Made by a program: the position numbers and the translations under genes
Notes under the pieces: model-generated
Databases searched by the model: none
Told to the model about the DNA's origin: nothing
Seen by the model: the letters and a program-made list of their open reading frames with translations, nothing else
In this document: piece after piece, positions 1-8,494 of the stretch
Layout of the letters: the number at the start of each line of letters is the position of its first letter
Position numbering within the stretch: position 1 is the first letter of the stretch
NCBI RefSeq assembly: GCF_050337105.1
Contig: NZ_JAKJSQ010000016.1
Span: 7,295 to 71,294 of the forward strand
Direction: 5' to 3'
Source of the DNA: Aliivibrio_A kagoshimensis
GTDB taxonomy: Bacteria; Pseudomonadota; Gammaproteobacteria; Enterobacterales; Vibrionaceae
DNA: 64,000 nt

Positions 1-64
1 CTTCGAGCAATTGAGGCTGAAGATCCATTGATGGCGGCACCAACTTGAGTCTTTCCGTTTCCAT
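1..64 (-). CDS. GNAT-like acetyltransferase, N-terminal fragment (runs off the window)
   Basis: Reading leftwards from an ATG at 62-64, the frame is open to the window edge and begins METERLKLVPP. This is the usual opening of RimJ/RimL-type GNAT N-acetyltransferases, where a conserved ERL-L-P stretch forms the first beta strand. GAGGA lies about 6 nt upstream of the ATG. Only about 21 codons are visible, so the family call rests on this short signature, and the substrate cannot be named. Confidence 0.5.
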   Translation of the reverse strand, partial: METERLKLVPPSMDLQPQLLE

Positions 65-231
65 ATAGTTCCTCTTCATTCAATATGCATCAACATACGA
101 TCTATACTTAATCGTACGTTATCATACAAATTAATGATAACTAAGGGATTTACACACAATAACGATTATGAATTTCATAAAAGTAGTCCATCGATATGAA
201 AAGTCAATTTCATTTAGTATAAGCTGATCCA

Positions 232-690
232 TTGAACCCTAACCCCTATTGGAACCCAGTTATGCTTTTACCTATCGCGATTCGATTAACTCAAGGGGCT
301 GATTTAAAAAAGTCTATTTCTGAACTTGTTACTCAACACAATATTCAGGCGGGCAATATCGCTTCATGCGTCGGTTGTTTATCTTCAATTACGCTTCGCC
401 TTGCGGGTGCGAAATCCACCTTACAATTGGAAGAGTCATTAGAGATCGTGTCAATCATGGGAACCCTAACGTCGAAACATCAACATATTCATATCTCTGT
501 TTCAGATAGTACTGGCCGCGTGATTGGTGGACATCTATTAGAGGGCAGTGTTATCGACACCACTGCAGAACTGATTATCCATCACTACCCTTCACTGCAC
601 TTTTCACGTGAGTTTGATGATACAACGGGGTTTACGGAGTTGGTGGTAAAAAAGGGAGCTCGAAAGCTCCCTTATTCAGTGTGGGTTTGA
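232..690 (+). CDS. PPC/DUF296 domain protein
   Basis: This 152-residue protein consists of a single PPC (DUF296) domain, known in bacteria as a small trimeric stand-alone protein and in plants fused to AT-hooks. The visible signs are the pattern LKKSISELVTQHNIQAGNI, a central HQHIHISVSD stretch with the clustered histidines that bind metal in this family, and GRVIGGHLLEGSVI. Its function is not established; it may bind DNA or a small ligand. The listed start is TTG; the next in-frame start is ATG at 262, ten codons in, and either is possible. It is followed directly by the convergent alkylsulfatase gene, with no gap between the two stop codons. Confidence 0.8.
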   Translation: MNPNPYWNPVMLLPIAIRLTQGADLKKSISELVTQHNIQAGNIASCVGCLSSITLRLAGAKSTLQLEESLEIVSIMGTLTSKHQHIHISVSDSTGRVIGGHLLEGSVIDTTAELIIHHYPSLHFSREFDDTTGFTELVVKKGARKLPYSVWV

Positions 691-2751
691 TTAATGTTGA
701 TGGTAAAGGTGAGCGTCTACTTCTTGCCCTTTTACTGGACGAGGAACTATCTCAAAAGCGGTATCAAACTCGACCGATGACGCTTTCAGCTTCTCCATCA
801 CTTTCGTATTACCTTCAAGACCTGCCGCCTTATTTGCAAACAACTTCTCCAATGTAGTTTGGCCTAACAGTATCTGTGTAATGTCAGATTTGTTGATGTA
901 CAGTGTGGCATCCGCGTCTCGAGTCTCATTGACCAATCCGTTACTTAAGTTACCATTCGACATCTCAACAAAGTGGGTCTCATTAATATCTGGGACCACG
1001 ACATTCATCGTAAACGGTGTGTTTTGCGCAATAGTTGAGTCCACCTTAACGGCCATGTAGTCCAGCAAGTTAGAGACGGTCATTTCAGCTAGCACATCTG
1101 GTGATGCCGTTTTCGGTGTTCCCGGTTGTGTGCCAATTCGAAGTTCTTGTGCCCCTGTTAGGTAGGTATTTCTCCAGCCCATGGTTTCTGATTGGTAGCC
1201 CAATTGCTCGTAAGTGTCCGCTAAAAGCTGACGTGCTTCACTGTGATTTGGCTCAGCGATAACCACTTTATTCAACACTGTGGCCACGAAACGATACTCA
1301 CCTTTTTCAAAATCGGCGTGGGCTTTTTTCACGATAACGTCGCCGCCACCCATATAATCCACGAATTTCGCTGACTCTTTGTCCGTTGTAAGTGGGTTTA
1401 GGTTGGCAGGGTTCATATCAAAGTAACCCAAATACATGTTGTACACCGCTTTGGCGTTATGACTGTACGAACCGTGGTAACCATTAGTGTGCCACGCTTG
1501 TTGAATCGACTCTGGAAGCACCTCAATCACCGCATCACCTATGTCTTGAATGCCAACACCACTGTTCGCTAAACGGAGCGTTTGATTATGAACAAAGCCA
1601 TAGTTATCACGCTGCATTTTCATGAAATCGGTGACTTCATCGTTGCCCCAGATTGGTGAAGAGTGAGAGCCAAACAGAACATCAATATCCTCACCCCACG
1701 CATTGATCATCTCGTTAATGTCTTTTGACCATTTCAGTGCATCACGTACTTTGGCTCCACGTAATGTATAGATATTGTGCATACCGTGATACATCATCTC
1801 ACCCGTCCACAACGCATTTTTTGATGGGATATAAGTGGCCATGCCTGCGGGTGCTTCTGTACCTGCCGTATCAATGAAGATCATCTCTAATCCATCAATC
1901 TTTAGCGTTTCGAACTTGCTATTGTCGTTAATGCTCACATCCGGTGCCACATAGGTGATTTCACCGCTTCCGTACTCATCCGAACTCGTCGACATCGCTT
2001 TACCAAGTCCCGCATCAACAATGCCATGCTCATGAGCACCTAATGTTGCACCGTATTGATAAGCAGCACGTCGAGACATCGCATTACCTGCCAATACATT
2101 TTCATCGACGGTCTCTTTGGTCATACCCGTTGGTGCATACACTTTTACGTCTGGGAACATCTCTTGAATCGCACGTGATCCCCCGAAGTGATCCGCATGG
2201 CTGTGTGAGTAAATCATCGCAACAATCGGCAAATCGCCACCTTCAGGAGTGTTTTCTAAAAAGAATTTCGTTGAGATCTCAGCCGCTTGTTTGGTTAACA
2301 GTACATCATAAACAATCCAGCCTGACTCTCCGCGAATAAACGTGATGTTTGATAAGTCCGTACCACGCACTTGGTAGATCCCATCACTCACTTCATACAA
2401 GCCCGCTGCCGTATTGTTCACTTGCGCTTGGCGATATAACGAAGGGTTAACTGAATCAGCAATCTTATCTTGACTAATAAAGTCATAATCATTGAGCATG
2501 ATGTTCGCTGCTGAGTCGTTCAATGCTTTGATCAAACCTTGTTTATTTCTCTCAAATGCATCTCGGTCTTCCCAATTCAATGTCTTATTGACTGCTGCAT
2601 TTGCATCGATGGTTGCTTGAGTTGCCGCCTTACCGTTAATTTCTAAATCGCCCGATACATGATCATGATCGTGGTTCGCCGCCGTTACAGGAAGAGCAAT
2701 AATAATTGCTAGGGCAAGGGATGCTTTTTTAGTCGTTAGTCGAATCGTCAT
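691..2751 (-). CDS. Secreted alkyl sulfatase, metallo-beta-lactamase fold (SdsA1/YjcS type)
   Basis: The predicted enzyme hydrolyses primary alkyl sulfate esters such as dodecyl sulfate to the alcohol and sulfate, probably in the periplasm. Starting at ATG 2751 the protein is 686 residues with a signal peptide over residues 1-25. An upstream extension to 2835 would bury this signal and was dropped. The zinc motif HSHADH is at residues 183-188, followed by further metal-region histidines (LGAHEHG, FGSHSSP). The central NGYHGSYSHNAKAVYNMYLGYF stretch is typical of the SdsA dimerisation/substrate domain, and the C-terminal 130 residues resemble the SCP-2-like domain. The length fits the family. 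The mature N terminus is histidine-rich (HDHDH). It is divergent from a LysR gene and shares a perfect inverted repeat with it. Confidence 0.9.
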   Translation of the reverse strand: MTIRLTTKKASLALAIIIALPVTAANHDHDHVSGDLEINGKAATQATIDANAAVNKTLNWEDRDAFERNKQGLIKALNDSAANIMLNDYDFISQDKIADSVNPSLYRQAQVNNTAAGLYEVSDGIYQVRGTDLSNITFIRGESGWIVYDVLLTKQAAEISTKFFLENTPEGGDLPIVAMIYSHSHADHFGGSRAIQEMFPDVKVYAPTGMTKETVDENVLAGNAMSRRAAYQYGATLGAHEHGIVDAGLGKAMSTSSDEYGSGEITYVAPDVSINDNSKFETLKIDGLEMIFIDTAGTEAPAGMATYIPSKNALWTGEMMYHGMHNIYTLRGAKVRDALKWSKDINEMINAWGEDIDVLFGSHSSPIWGNDEVTDFMKMQRDNYGFVHNQTLRLANSGVGIQDIGDAVIEVLPESIQQAWHTNGYHGSYSHNAKAVYNMYLGYFDMNPANLNPLTTDKESAKFVDYMGGGDVIVKKAHADFEKGEYRFVATVLNKVVIAEPNHSEARQLLADTYEQLGYQSETMGWRNTYLTGAQELRIGTQPGTPKTASPDVLAEMTVSNLLDYMAVKVDSTIAQNTPFTMNVVVPDINETHFVEMSNGNLSNGLVNETRDADATLYINKSDITQILLGQTTLEKLFANKAAGLEGNTKVMEKLKASSVEFDTAFEIVPRPVKGQEVDAHLYHQH

Positions 2752-2848
2752 AGGTGCCTCTCTCATTACATTCAATTTAAATAAACGGGGTATCTCCGTT
2801 TGATGAAATGAGTATATGAGAGAGACACATAACAAAAAATAAAGTAAA

Positions 2849-2889
2849 ATTTAGTAAACACATAACAAATGGTGATGTGTTTACTAAAT
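2849..2889. promoter_or_regulatory. Perfect 15-bp inverted repeat, likely operator between alkylsulfatase and LysR genes
   Basis: The arms ATTTAGTAAACACAT (2849-2863) and ATGTGTTTACTAAAT (2875-2889) are exact reverse complements separated by 11 nt. The site lies about 100 bp before the alkylsulfatase start and 22 bp before the LysR start. This is where a LysR-type regulator would control its target and itself. The pairing is seen directly; the role as binding site is inferred. Confidence 0.75.
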
Positions 2890-2910
2890 ATCGGAAGGTA
2901 AGGAGCCAAC

Positions 2911-3816
2911 ATGGACAACAAGCTGGACTTAAATTTGCTGACGGTTTTTCTCGAAGTCTATCGGCTTCAATCCATTACTCTAGCCTCAGATGCTTTAGGA
3001 ATGACTCAGCCTGGAGTGAGCGGTTCTTTAAAACGATTACAACAACAGCTTGGCGCTGAGCTATTTGTTCGTGAAGGAAGAGGGATTTCCCCTACTCATA
3101 TTGCCGTTCAACTGGCGGCAGACATTGAACCTGCTTTTCAATCTGTGCACTCTGCACTGGGTAATGTCTCTGATTTTGATCCACACTCAAGCCGAACGTT
3201 CACGGTCTATTCAAACGAGCCGATGATGCAACTGCTGCAACAAAAAGTCGAACGGGATCCAACGATGGGAAATTGCGAGATTGAGTTCCACCTGACACCA
3301 AATAAAGAGGAGGAGATTCAGCAAAAGCTCAGCTTACAAAAAGCTGACCTTGCTATCGATATCGGTCTGCACACAAACCACACTTACGCAGCTCAAACCT
3401 TATTTGAAGAGGATATAGTCTGTATCTGTGCCAATGATCACCACCGCATACAAGGGTCGTTGAGCCAAGCACAATATTACGCAGAAAAGCACATTACGAT
3501 TAAGGTACGCCGCTCCGAGTTATATGCCGCCGACTACTTCACACAAGAAGCCATTGCACCAAGACGAATCAGTTGTGAGTGCCACTCCTTAATGTCGATG
3601 ATGGCGTTGGTCTCTACCAGTCAAAGTATTGGAGCAGTAAGCAGCACTCTCGCCAAAGAGTTTAGTAACAACTTTAACCTGCAAGTATTACCCCTACCTT
3701 TTATCACCAAACCCGTTGTACATACCATGATGTGGCATAAACGAAACCAGCATCAGCCTGCGCATAAATGGCTTAGAGAAAAGCTGATGGCATTGGCAAT
3801 AGAAGAGGCTGGTTAA
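2911..3816 (+). CDS. LysR-family transcriptional regulator, divergent from alkylsulfatase
   Basis: A 301-residue LysR-type regulator. Residues about 5-64 form the winged helix-turn-helix (LNLLTVFLEVYRLQSITLAS, then SGSLKRLQQQLGAELFVREG), and the rest is the periplasmic-binding-like effector domain. AGGAG lies shortly before the ATG. It is divergent from the alkylsulfatase gene, and the perfect palindrome at 2849-2889 lies between them, so it probably activates that gene in response to an alkyl sulfate or related ligand and regulates itself. The target assignment is inferred from the arrangement. Confidence 0.9.
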   Translation: MDNKLDLNLLTVFLEVYRLQSITLASDALGMTQPGVSGSLKRLQQQLGAELFVREGRGISPTHIAVQLAADIEPAFQSVHSALGNVSDFDPHSSRTFTVYSNEPMMQLLQQKVERDPTMGNCEIEFHLTPNKEEEIQQKLSLQKADLAIDIGLHTNHTYAAQTLFEEDIVCICANDHHRIQGSLSQAQYYAEKHITIKVRRSELYAADYFTQEAIAPRRISCECHSLMSMMALVSTSQSIGAVSSTLAKEFSNNFNLQVLPLPFITKPVVHTMMWHKRNQHQPAHKWLREKLMALAIEEAG

Positions 3817-3819
3817 GCA

Positions 3820-4098
3820 TTAATGATAGTCACTAATCTCGGTAAACCACTCGCCAGTAGTACTATTACGAATATCTTTACTAATACGTAGCTGCACCTG
3901 TTTTCCAATCAGAGTTCGCGCTTTGTTATACACCTCCTCTGCGCTTAAATAGTATTTTTTTCGATTCATTTTTCTCTGTATACCTTGATCGTTCATCACA
4001 ATAATATACTGTTCTTCTAGCCTAACTTCGGTTAACTGAGAAAAGTCATTCCACTCAAAATTCAACACAACTGCTCCTTTTTGATGATGGACAAACAT
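3820..4098 (-). CDS. Small hypothetical protein downstream of the glycine-zipper protein
   Basis: The reading frame from ATG 4098 encodes about 92 residues with no recognised domain. It has a charged, soluble composition (RKMNRKKYYLSAEEVYNKARTLIGKQVQLR) and no signal peptide. A longer TTG start at 4140 would overlap the end of the upstream gene; the ATG lies 5 nt after that gene's stop, which suggests translational coupling because no good Shine-Dalgarno is visible. It ends 3 nt after the convergent LysR gene. Function unknown. Confidence 0.6.
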   Translation of the reverse strand: MFVHHQKGAVVLNFEWNDFSQLTEVRLEEQYIIVMNDQGIQRKMNRKKYYLSAEEVYNKARTLIGKQVQLRISKDIRNSTTGEWFTEISDYH

Positions 4099-4103
4099 TG
4101 CCG

Positions 4104-4505
4104 CTAGTTCAGTGATGCATATCCCCTGCCAGACATACAACTTCTCACAATATTTTTCTTCTTTTCTGCGTTATCTCTCTCTATCGCTTTGCGATTAGCT
4201 CGGCCTCCTAACATACCGACACCAACTCCGACAGCGGCTCCTGTTTTAGCAGCACTTGACCCAGAGTTACCGGATATCGAACCAACGGCGGCTCCAGTAG
4301 CACCAAGAAGAAGTCCAGTTTTTGCTCCTTGACGCAGTGCACCATCCGCTTCTGTATTGCCAGTTTGATGCGATAGCTGCTCACACTGATGCATGTCTGC
4401 CGAAAACTGAGTCTGGTCATATTGCCCAGTATCGTAGATAAGGCCATGAGCTAGGGTAAGTGGAGAGAGAAGGATAGTGGTTATAAACAGTACAATATTT
4501 TTCAT
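4104..4505 (-). CDS. Exported glycine-zipper protein
   Basis: A 133-residue protein with a clear signal peptide (MKNIVLFITTILLSPLTLAHG) and no lipobox. A glycine/alanine-rich zipper over about residues 55-100 (GAKTGLLLGATGAAVGSISG, GAAVGVGVGMLGGRANRKA) is typical of proteins that insert in or pack against membranes. Two or three cysteines (residues about 41 and 126) could form a disulfide in the periplasm. The C terminus is polar and basic. It lies just upstream of the small hypothetical gene, probably in one transcript. The family is broad and its role unknown. Confidence 0.75.
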   Translation of the reverse strand: MKNIVLFITTILLSPLTLAHGLIYDTGQYDQTQFSADMHQCEQLSHQTGNTEADGALRQGAKTGLLLGATGAAVGSISGNSGSSAAKTGAAVGVGVGMLGGRANRKAIERDNAEKKKNIVRSCMSGRGYASLN

Positions 4506-4613
4506 CTGATCGTCTCGCAGCAGCCATCAAAAGTGATGGTTATAAGCTTACCCATAAGTGCTCAAGATCGATAATGACGAGATGGAATAGAGGTGATAAA
4601 CAAATCTTATTAT

Positions 4614-4916
4614 TCACCGTTTATCATGCATTGAAATAACCGTTCTACTCGTTACTGAGTCGGAAAAATGTTGATTTTTTATCTCTAGATAGTCCGAATT
4701 GGAGAAAAACTCATCCATTATTTTTCTGCTAGGAAATTCAAGAGTAAAAACGCGATTGATAGGGCCGTCTGTTTTTGAAATAAGAACCTCAGAGACAGTA
4801 AAATCATAACCAAATGCACCACCGTATGAGGTTAAGATCGGGGTCATAGCCTCTCGGTATCGTTGATACTCTTCTTTATCACTAATATACATTCCCATCA
4901 CGATTTCAAATGACAT
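4614..4916 (-). CDS. DUF1330 family protein
   Basis: A 100-residue protein with the dimeric alpha/beta-barrel pattern of DUF1330: a first strand with GMYISDKEEYQRYREAMTPIL, a glycine pair (SYGGAFGYDF), then a strand with FTLEFPSRKIMDEFFSNSDYLEIK. This family is related to the ABM/EthD fold of small oxygenases and isomerases, but no activity is known. AGAGGGA lies before the ATG. It is monocistronic, with a short tandem repeat just upstream of its promoter side. Confidence 0.8.
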   Translation of the reverse strand: MSFEIVMGMYISDKEEYQRYREAMTPILTSYGGAFGYDFTVSEVLISKTDGPINRVFTLEFPSRKIMDEFFSNSDYLEIKNQHFSDSVTSRTVISMHDKR

Positions 4917-4942
4917 TTTTATATTCCCTCTAACATGTGCAT

Positions 4943-4984
4943 GTGACTAAACAAGTGACTAAACAAGTGACTAAACAAGTGACT
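4943..4984. repeat. 12-bp tandem repeat GTGACTAAACAA, three full copies plus a partial
   Basis: Three exact copies run 4943-4954, 4955-4966 and 4967-4978, followed by the partial copy GTGACT at 4979-4984. The array sits between the divergent DUF1330 and antiporter genes. It is a simple sequence repeat able to change copy number by slippage. It is not a CRISPR, since there are no spacers. Confidence 0.9.
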
Positions 4985-5103
4985 GACTATAAATCAGCTT
5001 GCTATCGATTTATAGCCTTAACTCTCTTATTCAGCATGTCGCTATCTTCTTAAAAATGGTAGAATTCACACTGAAAACACCATTAAAAGACGTAAGGAAG
5101 ACA

Positions 5104-6294
5104 ATGTCATACCAACTGATATTATTGAGCATCTCTGCACTGATCGCGGTGGGTATTTTACTTCACCACCCCTCTAAGACTCTGGGGATTCCATCGTTGC
5201 TTATTTTTATGGGTGTTGGGCTAACAATAGGCAATGGTGAGTTTAACTTCATCTATGACAATTTAGCCATCACCTCGACGGTTGGTACAATTGCCCTCAA
5301 TATGATTGTGTTTGTTGGTGGCATTAACACCTCAACACAAAGTATCCGTTTGGCTTATAAAGAGGGTGGCGTACTGGCAACCTTTGGCGTGTTTTTTACC
5401 ACCATTATTTTAGCTGCACTGCTTTACCCATTAACTGACTGGGGCCTTGTTATTTGCCTGCTATTTGCTGCTATTGTCTCTTCCACTGATGCTGCCGCTG
5501 TTTTTTCTATTTTGGAATCAAAGAAGCTAAAACTGAAAGAAAAAACAGACACCGTATTAGAATTTGAATCTGCCACAAACGATCCCGTCGCTCTCGTCAT
5601 GGTAATGATATTGACAGGTATTGCCCTCGCTCCGGATAAAGCGATTTCTGCATGGGAAATAGGACAGACACTTATCCTACAAATTCTATTAGGAATAAGT
5701 ATTGCCTTTGTTGTCGCTAAAATTGCGGTAATAGCACTCAACCGTATCTCATTAGAAGAGTACGGACTGATCCCCGTTTTTGTACTAGCTTGTTTCATTC
5801 TTGCTGCTTATGGCAGTGAGTTTGTAGGAGGCAATATTCTTATCGCGTCTTATGTGGCAGGTGTTGTGATGGGCAATGGCATCAAACGCGGAAAAGAGGT
5901 AACCAAACACTTTTTTAATAGCCTTTCTTGGTTGGCACAATCACTGATGTTCATCATTCTAGGCTTGCAGATATTCCCACAGACTCTCTTTTCAGTCTTT
6001 GTTTTATCTCTATTACCAGCCGCTCTATTGATGTTTGTTGCCAGACCATTAGCGGTACAGTTATGTTACTTGCCTTTTCGTAAAGCCAGTTGGAAGAAAC
6101 GTCTATTTATCTCATCGATAGGACTGAAAGGAGCAACACCCATTGTCTTTTCTCTCATCCCAGCAGCCGCAGGAGTGGATGGTGCCATTGAACTCGTTCA
6201 TGTTGTGTTCTTTATCGTGATGTTTTCTATCGTGTTACAAGGGGCGGCGATTGAGCCACTAGCGAAGAAACTTAAATTGAACAATGATAGCTAA
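5104..6294 (+). CDS. CPA1-family cation:proton antiporter (NhaP-like, no C-terminal RCK domain)
   Basis: A 396-residue inner-membrane protein with about 12 hydrophobic segments. The core has the sodium/proton exchanger pattern, including SSTDAAAVFSIL and the charged pair region LEFESATNDPVALV, where the ND of the ion-binding site is conserved. It would exchange Na+ or K+ for protons across the inner membrane. The length equals the transmembrane core only; NhaP2/CvrA proteins carry an extra cytosolic TrkA-C/RCK regulatory part that is absent here. ATG 5104 is chosen because AAGGAAG precedes it; an upstream start at 4999 would add a non-homologous leader. Confidence 0.88.
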   Translation: MSYQLILLSISALIAVGILLHHPSKTLGIPSLLIFMGVGLTIGNGEFNFIYDNLAITSTVGTIALNMIVFVGGINTSTQSIRLAYKEGGVLATFGVFFTTIILAALLYPLTDWGLVICLLFAAIVSSTDAAAVFSILESKKLKLKEKTDTVLEFESATNDPVALVMVMILTGIALAPDKAISAWEIGQTLILQILLGISIAFVVAKIAVIALNRISLEEYGLIPVFVLACFILAAYGSEFVGGNILIASYVAGVVMGNGIKRGKEVTKHFFNSLSWLAQSLMFIILGLQIFPQTLFSVFVLSLLPAALLMFVARPLAVQLCYLPFRKASWKKRLFISSIGLKGATPIVFSLIPAAAGVDGAIELVHVVFFIVMFSIVLQGAAIEPLAKKLKLNNDS

Positions 6295-6308
6295 AGGGAA
6301 TAATAAGT

Positions 6309-6330
6309 AAGGGAACAGAATGGTTCCCTT
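6309..6330. terminator. Hairpin between convergent antiporter and YibH-like genes
   Basis: AAGGGAAC (6309-6316) pairs perfectly with GTTCCCTT (6323-6330) across a 6-nt loop. It lies between two convergent genes, so it probably serves both as a terminator, although the T-runs on either side are short. Confidence 0.5.
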
Positions 6331-6342
6331 AAAATAGAAGAG

Positions 6343-7374
6343 TTATAACGCTTGGAGATAAGATTTCACCGCAGTTAATCGCACGGTCGCACCGCCAATG
6401 ATATCTAAGAAGCCAAGCATAGAGTGCGGCTTATCCGCACTGATCCATGCAGAACCGGTAGCACCAATCGGCATTTTATCCATCGTAACGGTATCCATTT
6501 CAAGAATCACGGTACGCCCTACCGGCGCAGAACCGCGCTGAATATGCTGAGAGACAAACTGCTCTTGTGGTAGCAAACCACCCTGTGCTTCTCCAGTTGC
6601 CTGTACCACGCTGTGCACTCTCGCTCTGAATATTTCTCCAGGATAAGCATTCACATAAAACTCGCTAAACTGACCCGCTCGAATGTTTTTATACGCTTGA
6701 TCAGGAATACGCATTTCAACAAACTTTTTACTGGTATCCCAAAGATGTAATGATCCGATTCGTGACCCATTAGCAATGAATACATGAGTTATCATGCCAT
6801 CAAAAGGGGCATCAACCGTTAAACGCGATAACTCAAACTCTAAATGAGCCAGCTTTGCCTCTAAACCTTGTTTTTTGGCATCCAATATTGCCAGTTCGGC
6901 TTTTAGTGTCTCAACCAAATCTGCAGATTGCTCAAGATCTTTAATCGACACATGCGATTGCATTCCTTGATTTCGTAAATGGTCTCGTTCTGCTTGGTTA
7001 AGTGATACGTTTGCAGCGTCTATGGTTCTATCTACCTCTAATTGAGCTGACTCTACTTCAGAAATTGCGGCAGTAATCTTGTCATCTTTAAGCACATAGA
7101 GAACGTCACCTTTTTTAACATGTTGATTATGATCGACGAAGATCTCATCAATATGTTGTCCAATAGCAGGAGATAACACAGCATGTGGTGCTTTAACTGT
7201 CGTTGAGTTGGTTAAGTCTGCTGGAGAATAGAATCTATGGCCAAAAAACAGAGCCAATGCCAATACCACACCGACAAATACCGTGACAAAATAGTTACCC
7301 GCGGTGCGTTTTAGGACCTTAAATTTAAATAAAAGCCAAATAATCAAAATATAGGGAAGCATTATCTCTTTCAT
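6343..7374 (-). CDS. HlyD-family membrane fusion protein (YibH/YiaV type)
   Basis: A 343-residue inner-membrane anchored periplasmic adaptor. It has a hydrophobic N terminus with two segments (residues about 5-16 and 28-47), a biotinyl-lipoyl half-motif (VKAPHAVLSPAIGQHIDEIFVDHNQHVKKGDVL), a coiled-coil region around residues 95-175, and a closing half-motif (FDGMITHVFIANGSRIGSL). ATG 7374 overlaps the stop of the upstream DUF3302 gene by 4 nt (ATGA), which decides the start and shows translational coupling. In enterobacteria the YibH-YibI and YiaV-YiaW pairs have this composition. The export partner and substrate are not known; no outer-membrane protein or ABC/MFS pump is beside it. Confidence 0.85.
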   Translation of the reverse strand: MKEIMLPYILIIWLLFKFKVLKRTAGNYFVTVFVGVVLALALFFGHRFYSPADLTNSTTVKAPHAVLSPAIGQHIDEIFVDHNQHVKKGDVLYVLKDDKITAAISEVESAQLEVDRTIDAANVSLNQAERDHLRNQGMQSHVSIKDLEQSADLVETLKAELAILDAKKQGLEAKLAHLEFELSRLTVDAPFDGMITHVFIANGSRIGSLHLWDTSKKFVEMRIPDQAYKNIRAGQFSEFYVNAYPGEIFRARVHSVVQATGEAQGGLLPQEQFVSQHIQRGSAPVGRTVILEMDTVTMDKMPIGATGSAWISADKPHSMLGFLDIIGGATVRLTAVKSYLQAL

Positions 7375-7682
7375 GATCGTGCCCCTTTTAACCAGTGCTG
7401 AACTTTGTCCCAATCAGTCACTATGGCCAATACTGCCAATACCCATAGCGGCTTCCAAACTAAACCTAACACACACAACCAGAATACGAGTTTCGCTTGG
7501 GCTAACCCTTTCTCTTTTGCTAAATGTTTTGGGATGGAGTGAATGTGCCAAAGCTTAGCTGCTATCCATGCAAAAATTCCAACTGTTATCAAGACAATAA
7601 GCCACATAAACCCGATAGAATCTAGTAACTTATAAACTGAAGGTAATGACTCATAAGTCAGTGTTGTGTCGTGAATTTGCAT
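7371..7682 (-). CDS. DUF3302 inner-membrane protein (YibI/YiaW type)
   Basis: A 103-residue protein with two transmembrane segments (about residues 25-46 and 64-90) linked by a basic stretch (HIHSIPKHLAKEKGLAQAK). This is the layout of DUF3302 proteins, which are found as partners of HlyD-like fusion proteins. It is the first gene of the pair and is joined to the HlyD-like gene by a 4-nt overlap. Its role is unproven; it may position or stabilise the adaptor. Confidence 0.75.
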   Translation of the reverse strand: MQIHDTTLTYESLPSVYKLLDSIGFMWLIVLITVGIFAWIAAKLWHIHSIPKHLAKEKGLAQAKLVFWLCVLGLVWKPLWVLAVLAIVTDWDKVQHWLKGARS

Positions 7683-7821
7683 TGTGTCACCTCTACATGC
7701 GGGGTAATCAAGAAAGAGTTACTCTCACATCAATGGTAACAACCATAATTAGCTAGTGATAATGACCTTGGGGAATGGCTGTATTAACCTTAAGTTATCA
7801 ACCCTTCTCCACCAATAAATA

Positions 7822-8304
7822 CTACAGCATCTTCAACATCCAGACATCACATCCGTTATGCACGGTTCCTTCAAGCGGCTGTGGTAAGTGACTAAACCCC
7901 ATTTTTTCGTACAGTCGCACTGCTGAGGCCATGTTAGAGAGCGTATCTAAGTAACATTGAGTAAAACCTTGCTGCTTGGCAAATTCAATACACGCTAAGC
8001 TCAGTTGTTTACCAAGCCCTAGTCCTCGGCTCTCCTCAAGTAAAAACAGTTTTTTCAACTCACAGGTAGTGTCGCTATCACCAAACGGAGCCACACCACA
8101 GCCGCCGACTACTTTTCCATTCAACACGGCAACCAAATAGAGACTTCGATGTTCAAGGGTGTAATACTCACTCATAGTATCAACTTCAGCATCAGAAGGG
8201 CCGAATCCTTCCCCGATGGCACCGTACTCTTCTCCTACTTGTTTAATCACGAGGCTTAAATCGTGATCATGTCGCACTGATACGGTTTCTATCTTAAGAT
8301 CCAT
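7822..8304 (-). CDS. GNAT family N-acetyltransferase
   Basis: A 160-residue single-domain acetyltransferase. The acetyl-CoA loop is ESRGLGLGKQLSLACIEFAK (Q/R-x-x-G-x-G/A pattern) at about residues 93-112, followed by the typical YLDTLSNMASAVRLYEKMGF motif. The CGVAPF strand lies before it. Its substrate is unknown; similar proteins acetylate small molecules or protein N termini. AGGAGA precedes the ATG. It stands alone, between the YibH/YibI pair and the YcaQ-like gene. Confidence 0.88.
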   Translation of the reverse strand: MDLKIETVSVRHDHDLSLVIKQVGEEYGAIGEGFGPSDAEVDTMSEYYTLEHRSLYLVAVLNGKVVGGCGVAPFGDSDTTCELKKLFLLEESRGLGLGKQLSLACIEFAKQQGFTQCYLDTLSNMASAVRLYEKMGFSHLPQPLEGTVHNGCDVWMLKML

Positions 8305-8494
8305 TGAACTCTCCTAATAAACTCACGCCATTCTACCTTTTCTAAATCATACCTAAATAGCTAGACTCGTAAGTAATTTTTAATCCATAAGTGCGTTTGC
8401 ATACAAACTTCTGATATTTTTTTGCCTTTTGTAGACCCACTCATACAATGAGCTAGTCATACATTATGTACTCTTTATAGCGAATTGGATCATC

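Noticed and set aside
4943..4984. CRISPR-like repeats
   Set aside because: The copies are contiguous with no spacers, so it is a tandem repeat rather than a CRISPR array.
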